Assembly (NCBI GenBank): GCA_013822245.1
Contig: PNKE01000033.1
Span: 62,001-126,000 of the forward strand
DNA: 64,000 bases
Direction: 5' to 3'
Source: Candidatus Solibacter sp.
Lineage (GTDB): Bacteria; Acidobacteriota; Terriglobia; Bryobacterales; Bryobacteraceae
The notes below the pieces were generated by a model. It did no database searches. It saw only the letters and a list, made by a program, of their open reading frames with translations, and had not been told where the DNA came from. Position 1 is the first letter of the stretch, and every line of letters starts with the position of its first letter. The translations under genes were made by a program, and so were the position numbers. This document shows positions 26,477 to 35,758 of this stretch, piece by piece.

Positions 26477-27742
26477 TCACCTCACGCGCCGCATCACGTC
26501 CGCCGCGGCGTCTTTCACCCGCTCCTCCACGTCCGCCGCCCACTTCGCCGGCAGCCCGTACCACACCATCGAATCGCCGCCCTCGTAGCCGCCCTCATCC
26601 AGAATCCGTTTGCTCGGAATATACGCCATCACTGCGTTCGAATACCCGGCGACCACCAGCGGCTCCTTCGGGAACATCGCGCCCAGGATCTTGACGTAAT
26701 CGATCACCACCTCGCCGCCCAGCGCGATCAGCGTGAACCCCCTCTGGAATCGGACCGCCTGCACCGGATAGTCCACCTGCTGCATGTTCTCCAGCGCCAG
26801 CCGCGTCATCTTGAACGCCGACTTCACCTTGCCCGACACCGGCCGCATCGGCAATGCCGCCACCCGCGCCACTTCGGCGCCGAGAGAATGCCCGTGCTGC
26901 TCGGCCAGTTCGTACTTGCCCCTCGGATACGGGTTCTGGTCGCCCGCGCACAACGTCACGAACAGCGCCGTCGCCCCCGGAAACCGCCTCTCCAGGTCCG
27001 CCTGCGCGTAGCCGGCGTAGTCGCCGCTGATCCTGTAATGCTCGCCCGTCGCCGTCGTGTTGTGACAGGCATAGCCGAACAGCAGCGCCAGAATCTGGCC
27101 GTCGCGGCCCGTCACCCGCAGCACCGGCACCCGGTGGTCAACAGGCCCATCCGGGTTCTGCTGGTTCGCCCAGCCCTTGGCGGTCTTCACCCGCCTATTG
27201 CTGGCAAACTTCGCCTCGCCGAAGTCGAACGATAGCCGCGCCGGCTGCAAGTTTCCGATGGCCGCGCCGATCACATCCAGCATCTGGTCATGGAGCTTCA
27301 ATGTATAGGCGCGGATACGGGCCAGTTCCGCCGGGTCCTTGGGCGCCATCGGCGACAGGTTGCCCTCCACCATCGGTCCCGTATGCGTATGCGACGAATT
27401 CAGCAGCAGTTGCGCCCGCGAAAGCCCGTACTTGTCCGCCGCCGACGCCGAGACGCGGTCTGACAGCGACTGCGGTAACCCAATGAGATCGGTCGTCACG
27501 ATCACCACCCGCCCGCCCGAGCCGTCCTCGATCGCCAGCGCCTTGGCCCAGATCCGCTGCTCGACACCTTCGGAAGGCTTGTTCCGCGAAGCGTAGCCCG
27601 ACATCCACACCGGCCCGTCCGGCGTGATGTCCACCTTCGCCGCGCCGGCCCTAGGCGCCGCCGCCAGAGCCGCTGGCGCAACCAACATCAGCCCCGCCGC
27701 TAATAAGGAGGCGACCGTTGAAGTGAATCCCGGAACTCGCAT
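26477..27742 (-). CDS. Secreted neutral/alkaline ceramidase-like protein
   Basis: A 421-residue exported protein with a signal peptide (LLAAGLMLVAPAALAA, cleavage near residue 28). It matches the N-terminal catalytic part of neutral ceramidases: AKVDITPDGPVWMSGYASR and a zinc-ligand block NSSHTHTGPMVEG, with a later FGYACHNTTATGEHY. Full ceramidases are about 650-700 residues with a C-terminal Ig-like domain that is absent here. Short bacterial members are common in Acidobacteriota and Planctomycetes and their substrate is often not a ceramide. It begins the ceramidase-ROK-RidA set. Confidence 0.88.
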   Translation of the reverse strand: MRVPGFTSTVASLLAAGLMLVAPAALAAAPRAGAAKVDITPDGPVWMSGYASRNKPSEGVEQRIWAKALAIEDGSGGRVVIVTTDLIGLPQSLSDRVSASAADKYGLSRAQLLLNSSHTHTGPMVEGNLSPMAPKDPAELARIRAYTLKLHDQMLDVIGAAIGNLQPARLSFDFGEAKFASNRRVKTAKGWANQQNPDGPVDHRVPVLRVTGRDGQILALLFGYACHNTTATGEHYRISGDYAGYAQADLERRFPGATALFVTLCAGDQNPYPRGKYELAEQHGHSLGAEVARVAALPMRPVSGKVKSAFKMTRLALENMQQVDYPVQAVRFQRGFTLIALGGEVVIDYVKILGAMFPKEPLVVAGYSNAVMAYIPSKRILDEGGYEGGDSMVWYGLPAKWAADVEERVKDAAADVMRRVR

Positions 27743-27832
27743 AATGCACCGCCGTGCACTCAGGATACTCCCGTCGCGCCCCGCGCCGCCCGCGGGATTT
27801 GACGAATCGAACTCCCAGGTCAGCAGCGGGCG

Positions 27833-29410
27833 CTACTTCTCAAGAACGAAGTTGCCGATCACCATCGAATCGATGCCCGAAGAGTAGAAACTTCGCACGG
27901 CGTCGCGCGGGGTGCAGACCATGGGGTCGCCGAACAGGTTAAACGAGGTGTTGTAGAGCACCGGCACGCCCGTCTTCCGGCCCCAGGCCAGCAGCAGGCT
28001 ATGGAACAGCGGATTCTCGTCCTTGTCCACCGTGTGCACGCGGATCAGGCCTTCGCCCAGCACCGCGCTCTCAAACCACTTGCGGTGAGCGGCCTTGACG
28101 CGTCCGACGCTGGCCAGGAACCTGGCATTCGGACCGGCGTCGAAGTACTCACCGGCCAGTTCAGCGGGCACCGAGGCGGCGAACTTGCGGAACGGCTCGC
28201 GGTGCTTGATATAGACGTTCAGGTTTTCGGCCGAGTAAGGATTCAGCGGCGACGCCAGGATGCTGCGGTTGCCCAGCGCTCGTGGACCAAACTCCATGCG
28301 GCCCTGCATCCAGGCCAGGATGTGATCGCCCGCGAGTTGCTCGACGGTGGCCGAGATCACCTCATCGGTGGTCAGCATGTACTTGAAGTGCAGCTTGCAG
28401 TTCTCAAGCACCAGCTTGATCTCTTCCTGCCCGTAGGCGTGGCCGAGCGCCAGCGTCGCCAGCGGCTTGCTGCGCGCCTGCCCGTGCAACTGGTGCCAGG
28501 CGTGCCAGGCCGCGCCCAGCGCCGTTCCGGCGTTGCCTGAAACCGGTTGGACGTAGACCGTCTTCCACCGCCCGCACTGTTCGAGCGCATCCACCAGCAG
28601 CGCGTTCAGACCGAGTCCGCCCGCCAGGCAGAGATTCTCGCCCTCGCCCGCGACTTCGATGACGATGTTCTCGATGGCCCGCTGCAACCCGGCGGCGATG
28701 GCCGGGAACATGCCGGCCGGAATGTCGGCGCCGTCTTCCAGCCCAAGCGCTGAATAGAACTTCGCGCTGAAGCCGCCGCGGCCGATGCGGTTGTGATCAA
28801 ACCAGGCGCGGTCAGCCCGCAGTCCGGCGCCCGGCCGCATCAGGATGGACCGGAAGACGGGCTCCAGCGAATCGTCGGATGACGCCGACAGCCACTGCAC
28901 CTTGTGCTCTTCCGAAGACGGCTTGAAGCCGAGCAGTTCTGTCACGCGAGTGTAGAGGTCGCCCAGCGAATCCGGATAAGTGAACTCGTGTTCGAGTTGC
29001 ATCGACGCGCCCGATGCCCGCCACAGCGCGCCACAGCGGAAATCGCCGGAATTGTCCAGCGTCAGCACGGTGGCTTCGTTGAATGGCGATGCATAGTAGG
29101 CCGATGCGGCGTGCGCCCGGTGGTGTTCCACCCCGGCGACGCGGGCATTGGGGAACATCGCCCGCAGTTCCTGATTCAGGTGCCGCCCGTCGTTGCGTTC
29201 CACGAAGGGCCGGGCGATGGCCACGGTTTCGATCGACGCTGCGGTTACCCCGGCCAACTCCAACGCCGATTCAATCGCCTCCAGCGGCAGCGCTCCCCGG
29301 CGCCGCCTCGGCGCAACCTTGCGCTGTTCCACCGCCGAAACGATGAGTCCATCCGCCAGGACGGCCGCCGCCGCCTCGTTCATCAATCCGCCCAGACCGA
29401 GTATGTTCAT
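27833..29410 (-). CDS. NodU/CmcH-type carbamoyltransferase
   Basis: A 525-residue protein of the HypF/NodU carbamoyltransferase family, which transfers a carbamoyl group from carbamoyl phosphate, usually to a sugar or natural product hydroxyl. The N-terminal Kae1-like domain has NILGLGGLMNEAAAAVLADG and the metal-binding GVEHHRAHAASAYYASPF. LTLDNSGDF and the C-terminal FGPRALGNRSILASP complete the family pattern. The ATG at 29410 is preferred: a GGAAGG sits 12-17 bases upstream, while the ATG three codons earlier is too close to it. It follows glnS by 46 bases. No biosynthetic cluster is evident around it. Confidence 0.87.
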   Translation of the reverse strand: MNILGLGGLMNEAAAAVLADGLIVSAVEQRKVAPRRRRGALPLEAIESALELAGVTAASIETVAIARPFVERNDGRHLNQELRAMFPNARVAGVEHHRAHAASAYYASPFNEATVLTLDNSGDFRCGALWRASGASMQLEHEFTYPDSLGDLYTRVTELLGFKPSSEEHKVQWLSASSDDSLEPVFRSILMRPGAGLRADRAWFDHNRIGRGGFSAKFYSALGLEDGADIPAGMFPAIAAGLQRAIENIVIEVAGEGENLCLAGGLGLNALLVDALEQCGRWKTVYVQPVSGNAGTALGAAWHAWHQLHGQARSKPLATLALGHAYGQEEIKLVLENCKLHFKYMLTTDEVISATVEQLAGDHILAWMQGRMEFGPRALGNRSILASPLNPYSAENLNVYIKHREPFRKFAASVPAELAGEYFDAGPNARFLASVGRVKAAHRKWFESAVLGEGLIRVHTVDKDENPLFHSLLLAWGRKTGVPVLYNTSFNLFGDPMVCTPRDAVRSFYSSGIDSMVIGNFVLEK

Positions 29411-29456
29411 TTTGACCATCACCTTCCGTGTTCGATTCCGAGCTCCCTGGCCCGGT

Positions 29457-31199
29457 CTATCCTTGCCGCGATTGCTGCATCTTCGCCCAGGCGTCGCGCA
29501 ACCCGATCGTGCGGTTGAAGACAGGCTTGCCGGCCGCCGTGTCGGCATCCACGCAGAAATAACCCAGACGCTCGAACTGATACCGCGCGCCGGCCGCAAC
29601 CGTCTTCAACGACGGCTCAAGCTTCGCATCCGAAACCACTTCCAGCGATTTCGGATTCAGATTCGCCATCCAGTCGCCGCCTTCGTTTTCCTGGTTCGGG
29701 TTGGCCGTCAGGAAGAGATTGTCATAGAGCCTGACCTCGCCTTCCACGGCATGAGCGGCCGACACCCAATGGATGGTCGACTTCACCTTGCGCCCGTCCG
29801 GAGCATTGCCGCCGCGTGTCGCCGGGTCGTATGTGCAGTGTACGGTGGTCACTTCGCCCGTCGCCGGATCTTTCTCAACGCCGGTGCATCTGACCAGGTA
29901 GCCGTAGCGCAGCCGGACCTCCTTGCCCGGCGAGAGCCGGTAGTAGCCCTTCGGCGGCACTTCGCGGAAGTCGTCCTGTTCAATGTAGAGCACCTTCGAG
30001 AACGGCACCAGGCGCGTCCCGGCCGATGCGTCTTCGGGATTGTTGACCGCTTCGAGTTCGTCGGTCTGGCCATCGGGGTAGTTGTCGATGACAACCTTCA
30101 GCGGCCGCAACACGGCCATCGCCCTGAGCGCGTGCGCGTTCAGGTGCTCGCGGACGGCATGTTCCAGCAGACCCAGTTCGTTGATGCCATTGGTCTTCGA
30201 CACGCCGATGCGCCCGCAGAACGTGCGGATCGCCTCGGGCGTATAGCCGCGCCGGCGGATTCCGCTCAGCGTCGGCATGCGCGGATCGTCCCAGCCCGAA
30301 ACCACGCCCTGCTGCACCAGCGCCAGTAACCGGCGCTTGCTCAGCAGCGTGTAGGTGAGGTTCAGCCGGTCGAATTCGATCTGCCGCGGCGGGAAGATGG
30401 CAAGCCGCTGGATGTACCAGTCGTACAGCGGCCGGTGATCCTCGAACTCCATCGTGCAGATGGAATGCGTGATCTGTTCGATCGAATCCGACTGGCCGTG
30501 CGTGAAGTCGTACATCGGGTAGATGCACCACTTGTCGCCGACGTGGTGGTGCGAGGCGTGCAGGATGCGGTACATCACCGGGTCGCGCATGTTCAGGTTC
30601 GGCGACGCCATGTCGACCTTTGACCGCAGCGTGCGCGCGCCGTCCGGGAACTCGCCGTTTCTCATGCGCTCAAACAGATCGAGGTTTTCTTCGATGGACC
30701 GGTTGCGCCACGGGCTTTCCTTGCCGGGTTCGGTCAGTGTGCCGCGGTACTCGCGCACCTGCTCGGCCGTCAGGTCGCAGACATAGGCGTCGCCCTGTTT
30801 GATCAACTGGACGGCCCAGGCGTGAAGCTGGTCGAAGTAGTCAGAAGCATAGTAGATGCCATCAGGCTCAAACCCCAGCCAGCGGACATCCGTTATGATC
30901 GATTCGACATACTCGACCTCTTCCTTGCAGGGGTTCGAATCGTCGAAGCGCAGGTTGCACTTGCCGCCAAACTCGCGCGCCAGGCCGAAGTTCAGGCAGA
31001 TCGACTTGGCGTGGCCGATATGCAGGTAGCCGTTCGGCTCCGGTGGAAACCGCGTCTGCACCCGCCCGCCGTGCTTGCCCGAAGCGATGTCGGCCATAAC
31101 GATGTCGCGGACGAAGTTCGACTGCGCCGCGGGCGACCCGCCTGCGGCTTCCGGATTCATGCTCTCTGCGTTCGGCTCTTCGGCGGCCATTTGGTTCAA
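29457..31199 (-). CDS. glnS: Glutaminyl-tRNA synthetase
   Basis: A 580-residue class I synthetase charging tRNA-Gln directly. The class I HIGH-type motif is in [17 protein letters not shown], then [10 protein letters not shown]. The KMSKS-equivalent is YTLLSKRRL, the GlnRS-type variant. The C-terminal anticodon-binding beta-barrels run from about residue 350 to the end. It is full length with a short 25-residue N-terminal extension. It follows gltX by 14 bases, so both class Ic synthetases are made from one transcript. Presence of GlnRS means the organism need not rely only on the GatCAB transamidation route. Confidence 0.97.
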   Translation of the reverse strand: MNQMAAEEPNAESMNPEAAGGSPAAQSNFVRDIVMADIASGKHGGRVQTRFPPEPNGYLHIGHAKSICLNFGLAREFGGKCNLRFDDSNPCKEEVEYVESIITDVRWLGFEPDGIYYASDYFDQLHAWAVQLIKQGDAYVCDLTAEQVREYRGTLTEPGKESPWRNRSIEENLDLFERMRNGEFPDGARTLRSKVDMASPNLNMRDPVMYRILHASHHHVGDKWCIYPMYDFTHGQSDSIEQITHSICTMEFEDHRPLYDWYIQRLAIFPPRQIEFDRLNLTYTLLSKRRLLALVQQGVVSGWDDPRMPTLSGIRRRGYTPEAIRTFCGRIGVSKTNGINELGLLEHAVREHLNAHALRAMAVLRPLKVVIDNYPDGQTDELEAVNNPEDASAGTRLVPFSKVLYIEQDDFREVPPKGYYRLSPGKEVRLRYGYLVRCTGVEKDPATGEVTTVHCTYDPATRGGNAPDGRKVKSTIHWVSAAHAVEGEVRLYDNLFLTANPNQENEGGDWMANLNPKSLEVVSDAKLEPSLKTVAAGARYQFERLGYFCVDADTAAGKPVFNRTIGLRDAWAKMQQSRQG

Positions 31200-31213
31200 C
31201 TCCTCGATCGGTC

Positions 31214-32653
31214 TTACTTCAACAGCTCAATCGCCCGCCGGATGCGCGGCAGGCAGACGTCGCGGCCCAGCACTTCCAGCGTTTCGAACAGCGGCGGCGC
31301 GTTCTTGCGCCCGCATACCGCCACCCGGATCGGCTGGAACATCTGGCCGGCCTTGACGCCCAATTCCACGGCTGCGGCCCGCAACGCCGCGTCCAGACCG
31401 TCGTGGGTGAATTCGGCCGTCTCAAGCGTGGAGACCGCCATGTCCAGCGCCCTCGCGGCCATCGCCGCGTCGCCTTTTTGCGGGATCAGTTCGGCGGGGT
31501 CGTAGGGCGCAAGCTCTGTCAGGAAAAAGAAATCAGCCACCGCCGGGGCATCGTTCAGCGTCTTGATCCGTTCCTGGATCAGCGGCGCCACCTTCAACAG
31601 GTAATCGTCCTCCACCGTGTAGCCGGCGCCTTCCAGCACCGGCTTCAGCGCGGCGGCCAACTCCTGGATAGTCATCGCGTACAGGTGCTGCGAGTTCAGC
31701 CACAGCGCCTTGGCGTCGATCGGATCCTCGTCGCTGAAGTTCACCACGGCGTTCGAGCGGTTGACGCCCTCGAAACCGAAAACAGCCACCAGTTCTTCCC
31801 GCGACAACTTTTCGCGGTCGTCTTTCGGCGACCAGCCCAGCAGGCACAGGAAGTTGACGTAGGCTTGGGCGAGGAAGCCGGCGTCGCGGTACGTCGTCAC
31901 GCTCACCACCGGCCCGTGCCTGCGCTTGCTCAGCTTCGCTCCGTCGGGGGCGATCAGCAGCGGCAGGTGGGCGAACTTCGGCGGCTCGTAGCCCAGGGCT
32001 TCGAAGATCAGCACGTGCTTGAATGTATTGGTCAGATGGTCCTGGCCGCGGATGATATGCGAAATCCGCAAATCGGCGTCGTCGGCGCAGGAGGCCATGT
32101 GATACGTCGGCAGACCGTTGCTGCGCAGCAGCGCGAAATCTTCGATATCCGCCGTCGATTTCGACTGTTCCCCGTAAACCTCGTCGGTGAACGTCACCAC
32201 CCGGCCCGCATCGCGCGGCACACGGTATCTGATGACATACGGCTCGCCCGCCGCCGCCCGGCGGTCGCTCTCGTCCTTCGAAAGCTCCCGCATCTCCGGA
32301 TTGCAGAGCCAGGCCGCGCCGCCCTCGTTGGGCTTGTCGTCGGAGGGCTGCGTCATCGGCGTGAAGTCGCGGTAGGCCAGGCCCTTGGCGAGAATCGCCT
32401 CGGCGGCTTCCGTATGCATTTGCAGGCGGTCGGACTGGCGGTAGTACTCGTCCCAACTGAGATCGAGCCACTTCAACCCGTCGAAAATGGAATCGACCGA
32501 GGCCTGCGTATTGCGCTCGACGTCGGTGTCGTCCAACCGCAGGATCATGGTCCCGCCGTGGCGGCGGGCGAACAGCCAATTGAAAATGAACGTCCGGGCG
32601 CTGCCGATATGCAAGTACCCGGTTGGAGAGGGAGCGAAACGGACTCGAACCAT
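31214..32653 (-). CDS. gltX: Glutamyl-tRNA synthetase
   Basis: A 479-residue class I synthetase, near the usual 470-500. Motifs are [18 protein letters not shown] at residues 4-21 (HIGH region) and GAKLSKRHGP for KMSKS. The glutamate-recognition start RFAPSPTG is intact, and the C-terminal helical anticodon-binding domain is complete. First gene of the gltX-glnS-carbamoyltransferase run, with a divergent HicA gene 128 bases upstream. Confidence 0.97.
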   Translation of the reverse strand: MVRVRFAPSPTGYLHIGSARTFIFNWLFARRHGGTMILRLDDTDVERNTQASVDSIFDGLKWLDLSWDEYYRQSDRLQMHTEAAEAILAKGLAYRDFTPMTQPSDDKPNEGGAAWLCNPEMRELSKDESDRRAAAGEPYVIRYRVPRDAGRVVTFTDEVYGEQSKSTADIEDFALLRSNGLPTYHMASCADDADLRISHIIRGQDHLTNTFKHVLIFEALGYEPPKFAHLPLLIAPDGAKLSKRRHGPVVSVTTYRDAGFLAQAYVNFLCLLGWSPKDDREKLSREELVAVFGFEGVNRSNAVVNFSDEDPIDAKALWLNSQHLYAMTIQELAAALKPVLEGAGYTVEDDYLLKVAPLIQERIKTLNDAPAVADFFFLTELAPYDPAELIPQKGDAAMAARALDMAVSTLETAEFTHDGLDAALRAAAVELGVKAGQMFQPIRVAVCGRKNAPPLFETLEVLGRDVCLPRIRRAIELLK

Positions 32654-32745
32654 TAACCTTCAAGTATACGGGTTCGGCTCAGCCGCCCGCTCCGATGAAT
32701 CGGCAAGCCGGCGTTGAATAGGGGCAAGCCTCCATTTCATTCATC

Positions 32746-32774
32746 TTGACTGTCGGACAGAAGTGTCCGATATT
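32746..32774 (+). promoter_or_regulatory. Promoter with embedded operator of the hicAB pair
   Basis: A -35 TTGACT (32746-32751) and a -10 GATATT (32769-32774) are 17 bases apart. Between and touching them is a perfect inverted repeat, TCGGACA (32753-32759), four bases, TGTCCGA (32764-32770). An inverted repeat inside the promoter spacer is the usual arrangement for autorepression by a HicB with a DNA-binding tail. The predicted transcript would start near 32,781, at the toxin start codon. Confidence 0.65.
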
Positions 32775-32780
32775 GGAGCT

Positions 32781-32993
32781 GTGAGGGGCGCCGAATTCGA
32801 GCGGAAGGTCAGGAGATTGGCTCGAAGCCGGAAGCTCTTGTGCCGGTTCGTTGCGGACAAAGGCAAAGGCAGCCACGGCCGGCTCTATCTGGGCGGCGAG
32901 TTCACAACCCTCAAGGACCGGAAGAAAGAGATCGGCCGCGACCTGCTGGCCAGGATGTGCGCGGATCTGAAGATCGACGCGAGTGATCTGTAG
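32781..32993 (+). CDS. hicA: HicA-type toxin
   Basis: A 70-residue double-stranded-RNA-binding-fold mRNA interferase. The catalytic His lies in DKGKGSHGRLYLGGEFTTL, the HicA signature, followed by the KEIGRDLLARMC helix that normally follows it. I chose the GTG at 32781. The frame is open from an earlier GTG at 32763, but that codon lies inside the promoter and operator. The N-terminus is somewhat longer and more basic than common HicA. The antitoxin starts 12 bases after its stop. Confidence 0.88.
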   Translation: MRGAEFERKVRRLARSRKLLCRFVADKGKGSHGRLYLGGEFTTLKDRKKEIGRDLLARMCADLKIDASDL

Positions 32994-33005
32994 AAGGGCA
33001 AGCCA

Positions 33006-33440
33006 ATGATTACGTTCAGCTATCCGGCGAAATTCAAGATGGGAAGCGACGGCCGCGTCATGGTCACATTTGCCGATCTGCCTCGTGTTGCCACCGACGG
33101 CAAGGATGACCGCGAGGCCATGGAGGAAGCCATGGATGCGCTGGGCTCGGATCTCTCCATCCGCCTGACAAGGAGGGAGGAGATTCCGTCGCCCACAAAT
33201 CCGAAGCGGGGGCAGCGGTTGGTGGCCGTGCCGCTGTGGCTGGCGCCGAAACTTGCGCTCTACCTTGCCATGCGCGACCAGCGGGTGAGCAACTCCGATC
33301 TGGCTCGCCGCCTCGGGGTCCATGAGCGGGTCATTCGCCGCATGCTCGATCCCAAGCATGCGACCAAGGCGGAGAAGATCCAGGCCGCCCTCGCGGCGCT
33401 CGGCAAGCAGATGACCGTCGAGGTCCGCGACGCGGCCTGA
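33006..33440 (+). CDS. hicB: HicB-type antitoxin with C-terminal helix-turn-helix
   Basis: A 144-residue antitoxin. The N-terminal half is the partly degraded RNase H-like HicB fold (SYPAKFKMGSDGRVMVTFADLPRVATDGKDDREAMEEAMDALGSDL, residues about 5-50, cited by position). The C-terminal half (about 80-135) has a helix-turn-helix, LARRLGVHERVIRRMLDPKHATK, of the kind that binds the operator just upstream of hicA. The order toxin then antitoxin is usual for HicAB. Confidence 0.9.
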   Translation: MITFSYPAKFKMGSDGRVMVTFADLPRVATDGKDDREAMEEAMDALGSDLSIRLTRREEIPSPTNPKRGQRLVAVPLWLAPKLALYLAMRDQRVSNSDLARRLGVHERVIRRMLDPKHATKAEKIQAALAALGKQMTVEVRDAA

Positions 33441-33471
33441 AGCCGCTCCCCTCGCCCGCCTGTCGTCTTCG

Positions 33472-34245
33472 CTATTGTCCAATCCCTGGCGAATTCTGTG
33501 CGGCTTGGCGCAACATCCGGTAAAGCGCGGCAAGCCGGCCCACCGGGAGTTGCTCCGCACGCAGCCCCGCCTCCGGCAGATCCTTCAGAATTTCCATTGG
33601 ATAGGCGGCGGCGAGGTTGTTGCGCAGCGTCTTGCGCTTCATGTGGAAACAGAGGCCGGCGAAGCGCAGGAACCCGGCCATTTCGCTCCGGTCCACATCG
33701 GCGAGCGGCGTCAACCGGATGACCGCGCTATCCACCTTCGGCGGCGGCCTGAACGCGCCGGGCTTGACGGTGAACAGCATCTCGGCCGTGGCCCGAGCCT
33801 GAACTGACACCGTAAGATAGCCATAATCGCGGCTGCCGGGCTGTGCCGTGATCCGCTCGGCCACTTCCTTCTGGACCAGGAAGACGGATCGTTTCAGCAC
33901 CGGGCCAAGCGCCAGGACATGGTCGATGATCGGCGACGTGATGTAGTAAGGCAGGTTGCCGCAGACCACGGCCTCGCCCCATTGGGAAAGATCGGTGTTG
34001 AGAACATCGCCCTCGACCACCTCGACGGCCTGGCCCGCGAATCGCGTTCGAATGCCCCCGGCCAGCGCCGCATCGAGTTCAACGGCGACCAGCCGTCCGG
34101 CGCGCCGGGCGAGGCAGGCGGTAAGCCCGCCCGGTCCAGGCCCAATCTCGACGACCAGGGGTTCAGGGCGCGGACACGCCGCCAGGGCGATCCTTTCGAG
34201 AATCGACTCCGTGAAGAGGAAATGCTGTCCGAGTGGGCGGCCCAA
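33472..34245 (-). CDS. rsmA: 16S rRNA (A1518/A1519-N6) dimethyltransferase
   Basis: RsmA/KsgA, 257 residues, dimethylates two adjacent adenines near the 3' end of 16S rRNA. It has the N-terminal LGQHFLFTESIL, the SAM-binding VEIGPGPGGLTACL, the acidic VAVELDAALA, and the catalytic motif IV CGNLPYYITSPII. A C-terminal helical domain carries LCFHMKRKTLRNNL. It is the last of a minus-strand run and converges with hicB across 31 bases. Confidence 0.97.
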   Translation of the reverse strand: MGRPLGQHFLFTESILERIALAACPRPEPLVVEIGPGPGGLTACLARRAGRLVAVELDAALAGGIRTRFAGQAVEVVEGDVLNTDLSQWGEAVVCGNLPYYITSPIIDHVLALGPVLKRSVFLVQKEVAERITAQPGSRDYGYLTVSVQARATAEMLFTVKPGAFRPPPKVDSAVIRLTPLADVDRSEMAGFLRFAGLCFHMKRKTLRNNLAAAYPMEILKDLPEAGLRAEQLPVGRLAALYRMLRQAAQNSPGIGQ

Positions 34246-34267
34246 TGGGTTTCAGTCTAGCAGGCGC

Positions 34268-34960
34268 TCAGCCGTTCACTTGAATCTGGCTCTTGCGGAA
34301 CGACACCCTGACCCAGCCCGAAGTCGGCTGGCCAAACGTTGTTGCCGGGTGGAAGCTGGTGAAAAGCAGTGAGTTCTCCAAGCCCCGGCGGAACGCGGGC
34401 GTATTGAACTGGCCGTATCCGGACGGGAAGGCATAGTCGATCACGCGGCCCTGCTCGTCCACAAAAACGTCCACTGCGATTTCGTCCGCGCCCAGGGCGA
34501 GATCCATGCTGCTGCGCAGCGAGGCGACCGTATACAGGACGGTGGGGACATCCTGTTCGTGCGCTGTGACGATGCCCTGGAAGTTGGTCATCACCATCGA
34601 GAACAGCACCACGGCCGATGCCAGTCCGCCCATCGCCGGTACCGCCAGCGGACGCATCAGGTTGTTGGCCCACAGGGCGAATCCGGCGCGCCAGGCCTTG
34701 ACGCGGTTGGCGAAGCCATAAATGGCGCGGCGGCGGGCCGCTTCACGGGATGCGGCGATGCGCAGTTCCAGCGCGACGTCAGACGGGATGGGTTGCCGCG
34801 GCAGTTGCCTCAGGCTGTTGCGGATTTCCACGATCTGGCGCGACCGGCCGCCGCACTCGGCGCAGTTATCCATATGCGCCAGCGCATCACGGCGTTCGGC
34901 ATCCACCACACAGCCGTCAGCCATCGCGGAGATGAGCGTTCGAACTTCTTGGCAGTCCAT
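34268..34960 (-). CDS. Zinc-finger anti-sigma factor
   Basis: A 230-residue single-pass membrane protein. The N-terminal cytoplasmic anti-sigma domain has the zinc-binding HMDNCAECG pattern (His and two Cys, about residues 29-37). A membrane segment is near 105-125 (LAVPAMGGLASAVVLFSMVM). The periplasmic C-terminus carries a TonB-C-like stretch, VDVFVDEQGRVIDYAFPSG, and ends VRVSFRKSQIQV. It starts 12 bases after the ECF sigma gene and so should hold that sigma inactive at the membrane. The TonB-C-like sensor end is unusual for an anti-sigma factor. Confidence 0.88.
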   Translation of the reverse strand: MDCQEVRTLISAMADGCVVDAERRDALAHMDNCAECGGRSRQIVEIRNSLRQLPRQPIPSDVALELRIAASREAARRRAIYGFANRVKAWRAGFALWANNLMRPLAVPAMGGLASAVVLFSMVMTNFQGIVTAHEQDVPTVLYTVASLRSSMDLALGADEIAVDVFVDEQGRVIDYAFPSGYGQFNTPAFRRGLENSLLFTSFHPATTFGQPTSGWVRVSFRKSQIQVNG

Positions 34961-34972
34961 CGCCTTGACCTT

Positions 34973-35644
34973 CTATTCGACCGTCTGGGGCGCAAACTGC
35001 ATACCCCGGGCCGGTTCGAATTCCTCTATCAGGGCCTTGCGCATCGCCTCCCGGCCGCGCAGGATCCTGGACTTCACCGTGCCGATCGAAATATCCAATA
35101 CGTCGGCAATCTCCTCATAGCTCAGGTCTTCCAGGTCCCGAAGCACCACCACTTCACGGAACGCCGGGCTCAATCCTGCGAGGGCTCGCTCGATCGCGTC
35201 ACGCCGCTCCTGGTTCAGCACCAGTTCGAACGGCGTCTTGGAATGGTCGCTGAGATGCTCCAGCCAACTCTTGCCGGCATCGTCGGATTCCAGTTCGATC
35301 TCCGCCCGGCGATGACGGCCAAACCACCTGCGGCGGTTGTGCGCTTCATTCACCGAAATGCGGTAGATCCACGTCTTCAGCGAGCTCTGACCGCGAAACG
35401 CGCCGATATTCCGAAACACCTTCAGGAACACGTCCTGCGTGACGTCACTGGACTCGGATGCGTCGTCGATCAACCTCTGGACTAAACTGTAGACGGGCTG
35501 CTGGAACCGGGCGAGCAAATATTCGTAGGCCGCTTCCTCGCCGGCTCTCAGCCGTTCGATGAGAAGGGCCTCGGCTTGCGGATCGATCTGTTCAACGTGA
35601 TCGTCCGCCAGCGCTCGCTCTCCGATTTGCCGGCACTGCTGCAT
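34973..35644 (-). CDS. ECF (RpoE-like) RNA polymerase sigma factor
   Basis: A 223-residue ECF sigma factor. Region 2 has DVTQDVFLKVFRNIGAFRGQSSLKTWIYRI (about residues 55-85, by position) and region 4 has LSPAFREVVVLRDLEDLSYEEIADVLDISIGTVKSRILRGR (about 160-200). I chose the ATG at 35644 because GGAGG sits just upstream; the longer frame starts with TTG. The next gene is its anti-sigma factor. A sequence like the RpoE promoter consensus lies upstream, so it may be self-activating. Confidence 0.94.
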   Translation of the reverse strand: MQQCRQIGERALADDHVEQIDPQAEALLIERLRAGEEAAYEYLLARFQQPVYSLVQRLIDDASESSDVTQDVFLKVFRNIGAFRGQSSLKTWIYRISVNEAHNRRRWFGRHRRAEIELESDDAGKSWLEHLSDHSKTPFELVLNQERRDAIERALAGLSPAFREVVVLRDLEDLSYEEIADVLDISIGTVKSRILRGREAMRKALIEEFEPARGMQFAPQTVE

Positions 35645-35692
35645 GGCGCCTCCGCACAATCATTCTAGCGCCGAGTCTTCCCGTCAGGGCCA

Positions 35693-35710
35693 CGATTCTA
35701 TCGAGAATCG
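35693..35710 (-). repeat. Palindrome in the leader of the ECF sigma gene
   Basis: Seven-base arms CGATTCT and AGAATCG flank ATCG. It lies between the predicted ECF promoter and the sigma start. No T-run follows on either strand, so it is not an intrinsic terminator; a protein-binding site or an RNA hairpin in the leader is possible. Confidence 0.5.
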
Positions 35711-35725
35711 CTACCTGCTACTCAC

Positions 35726-35754
35726 ATAGACACTTGCGCGACATTAAAAGTTCC
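35726..35754 (-). promoter_or_regulatory. Candidate RpoE-type promoter of the ECF sigma operon
   Basis: On the minus strand, GGAACTT (35754-35748) is followed after 17 bases by TCTAT (35730-35726). GGAACTT with TCTGA or a close variant 16-17 bases downstream is the known RpoE-type consensus. It lies about 80-110 bases upstream of the sigma start, between csoR and the sigma gene. Confidence 0.6.
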
Positions 35755-35758
35755 CGAT

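Noticed and set aside
25934-27235. A 433-codon plus-strand frame opposite the ROK and ceramidase-like genes
   Set aside because: Extremely Arg/His-rich shadow of two well-recognised minus-strand genes.
32640-32653. GGTTCGAGTCC on the minus strand, like a tRNA T-arm
   Set aside because: It codes the conserved VRVRF start of GltX and no cloverleaf can be drawn around it.
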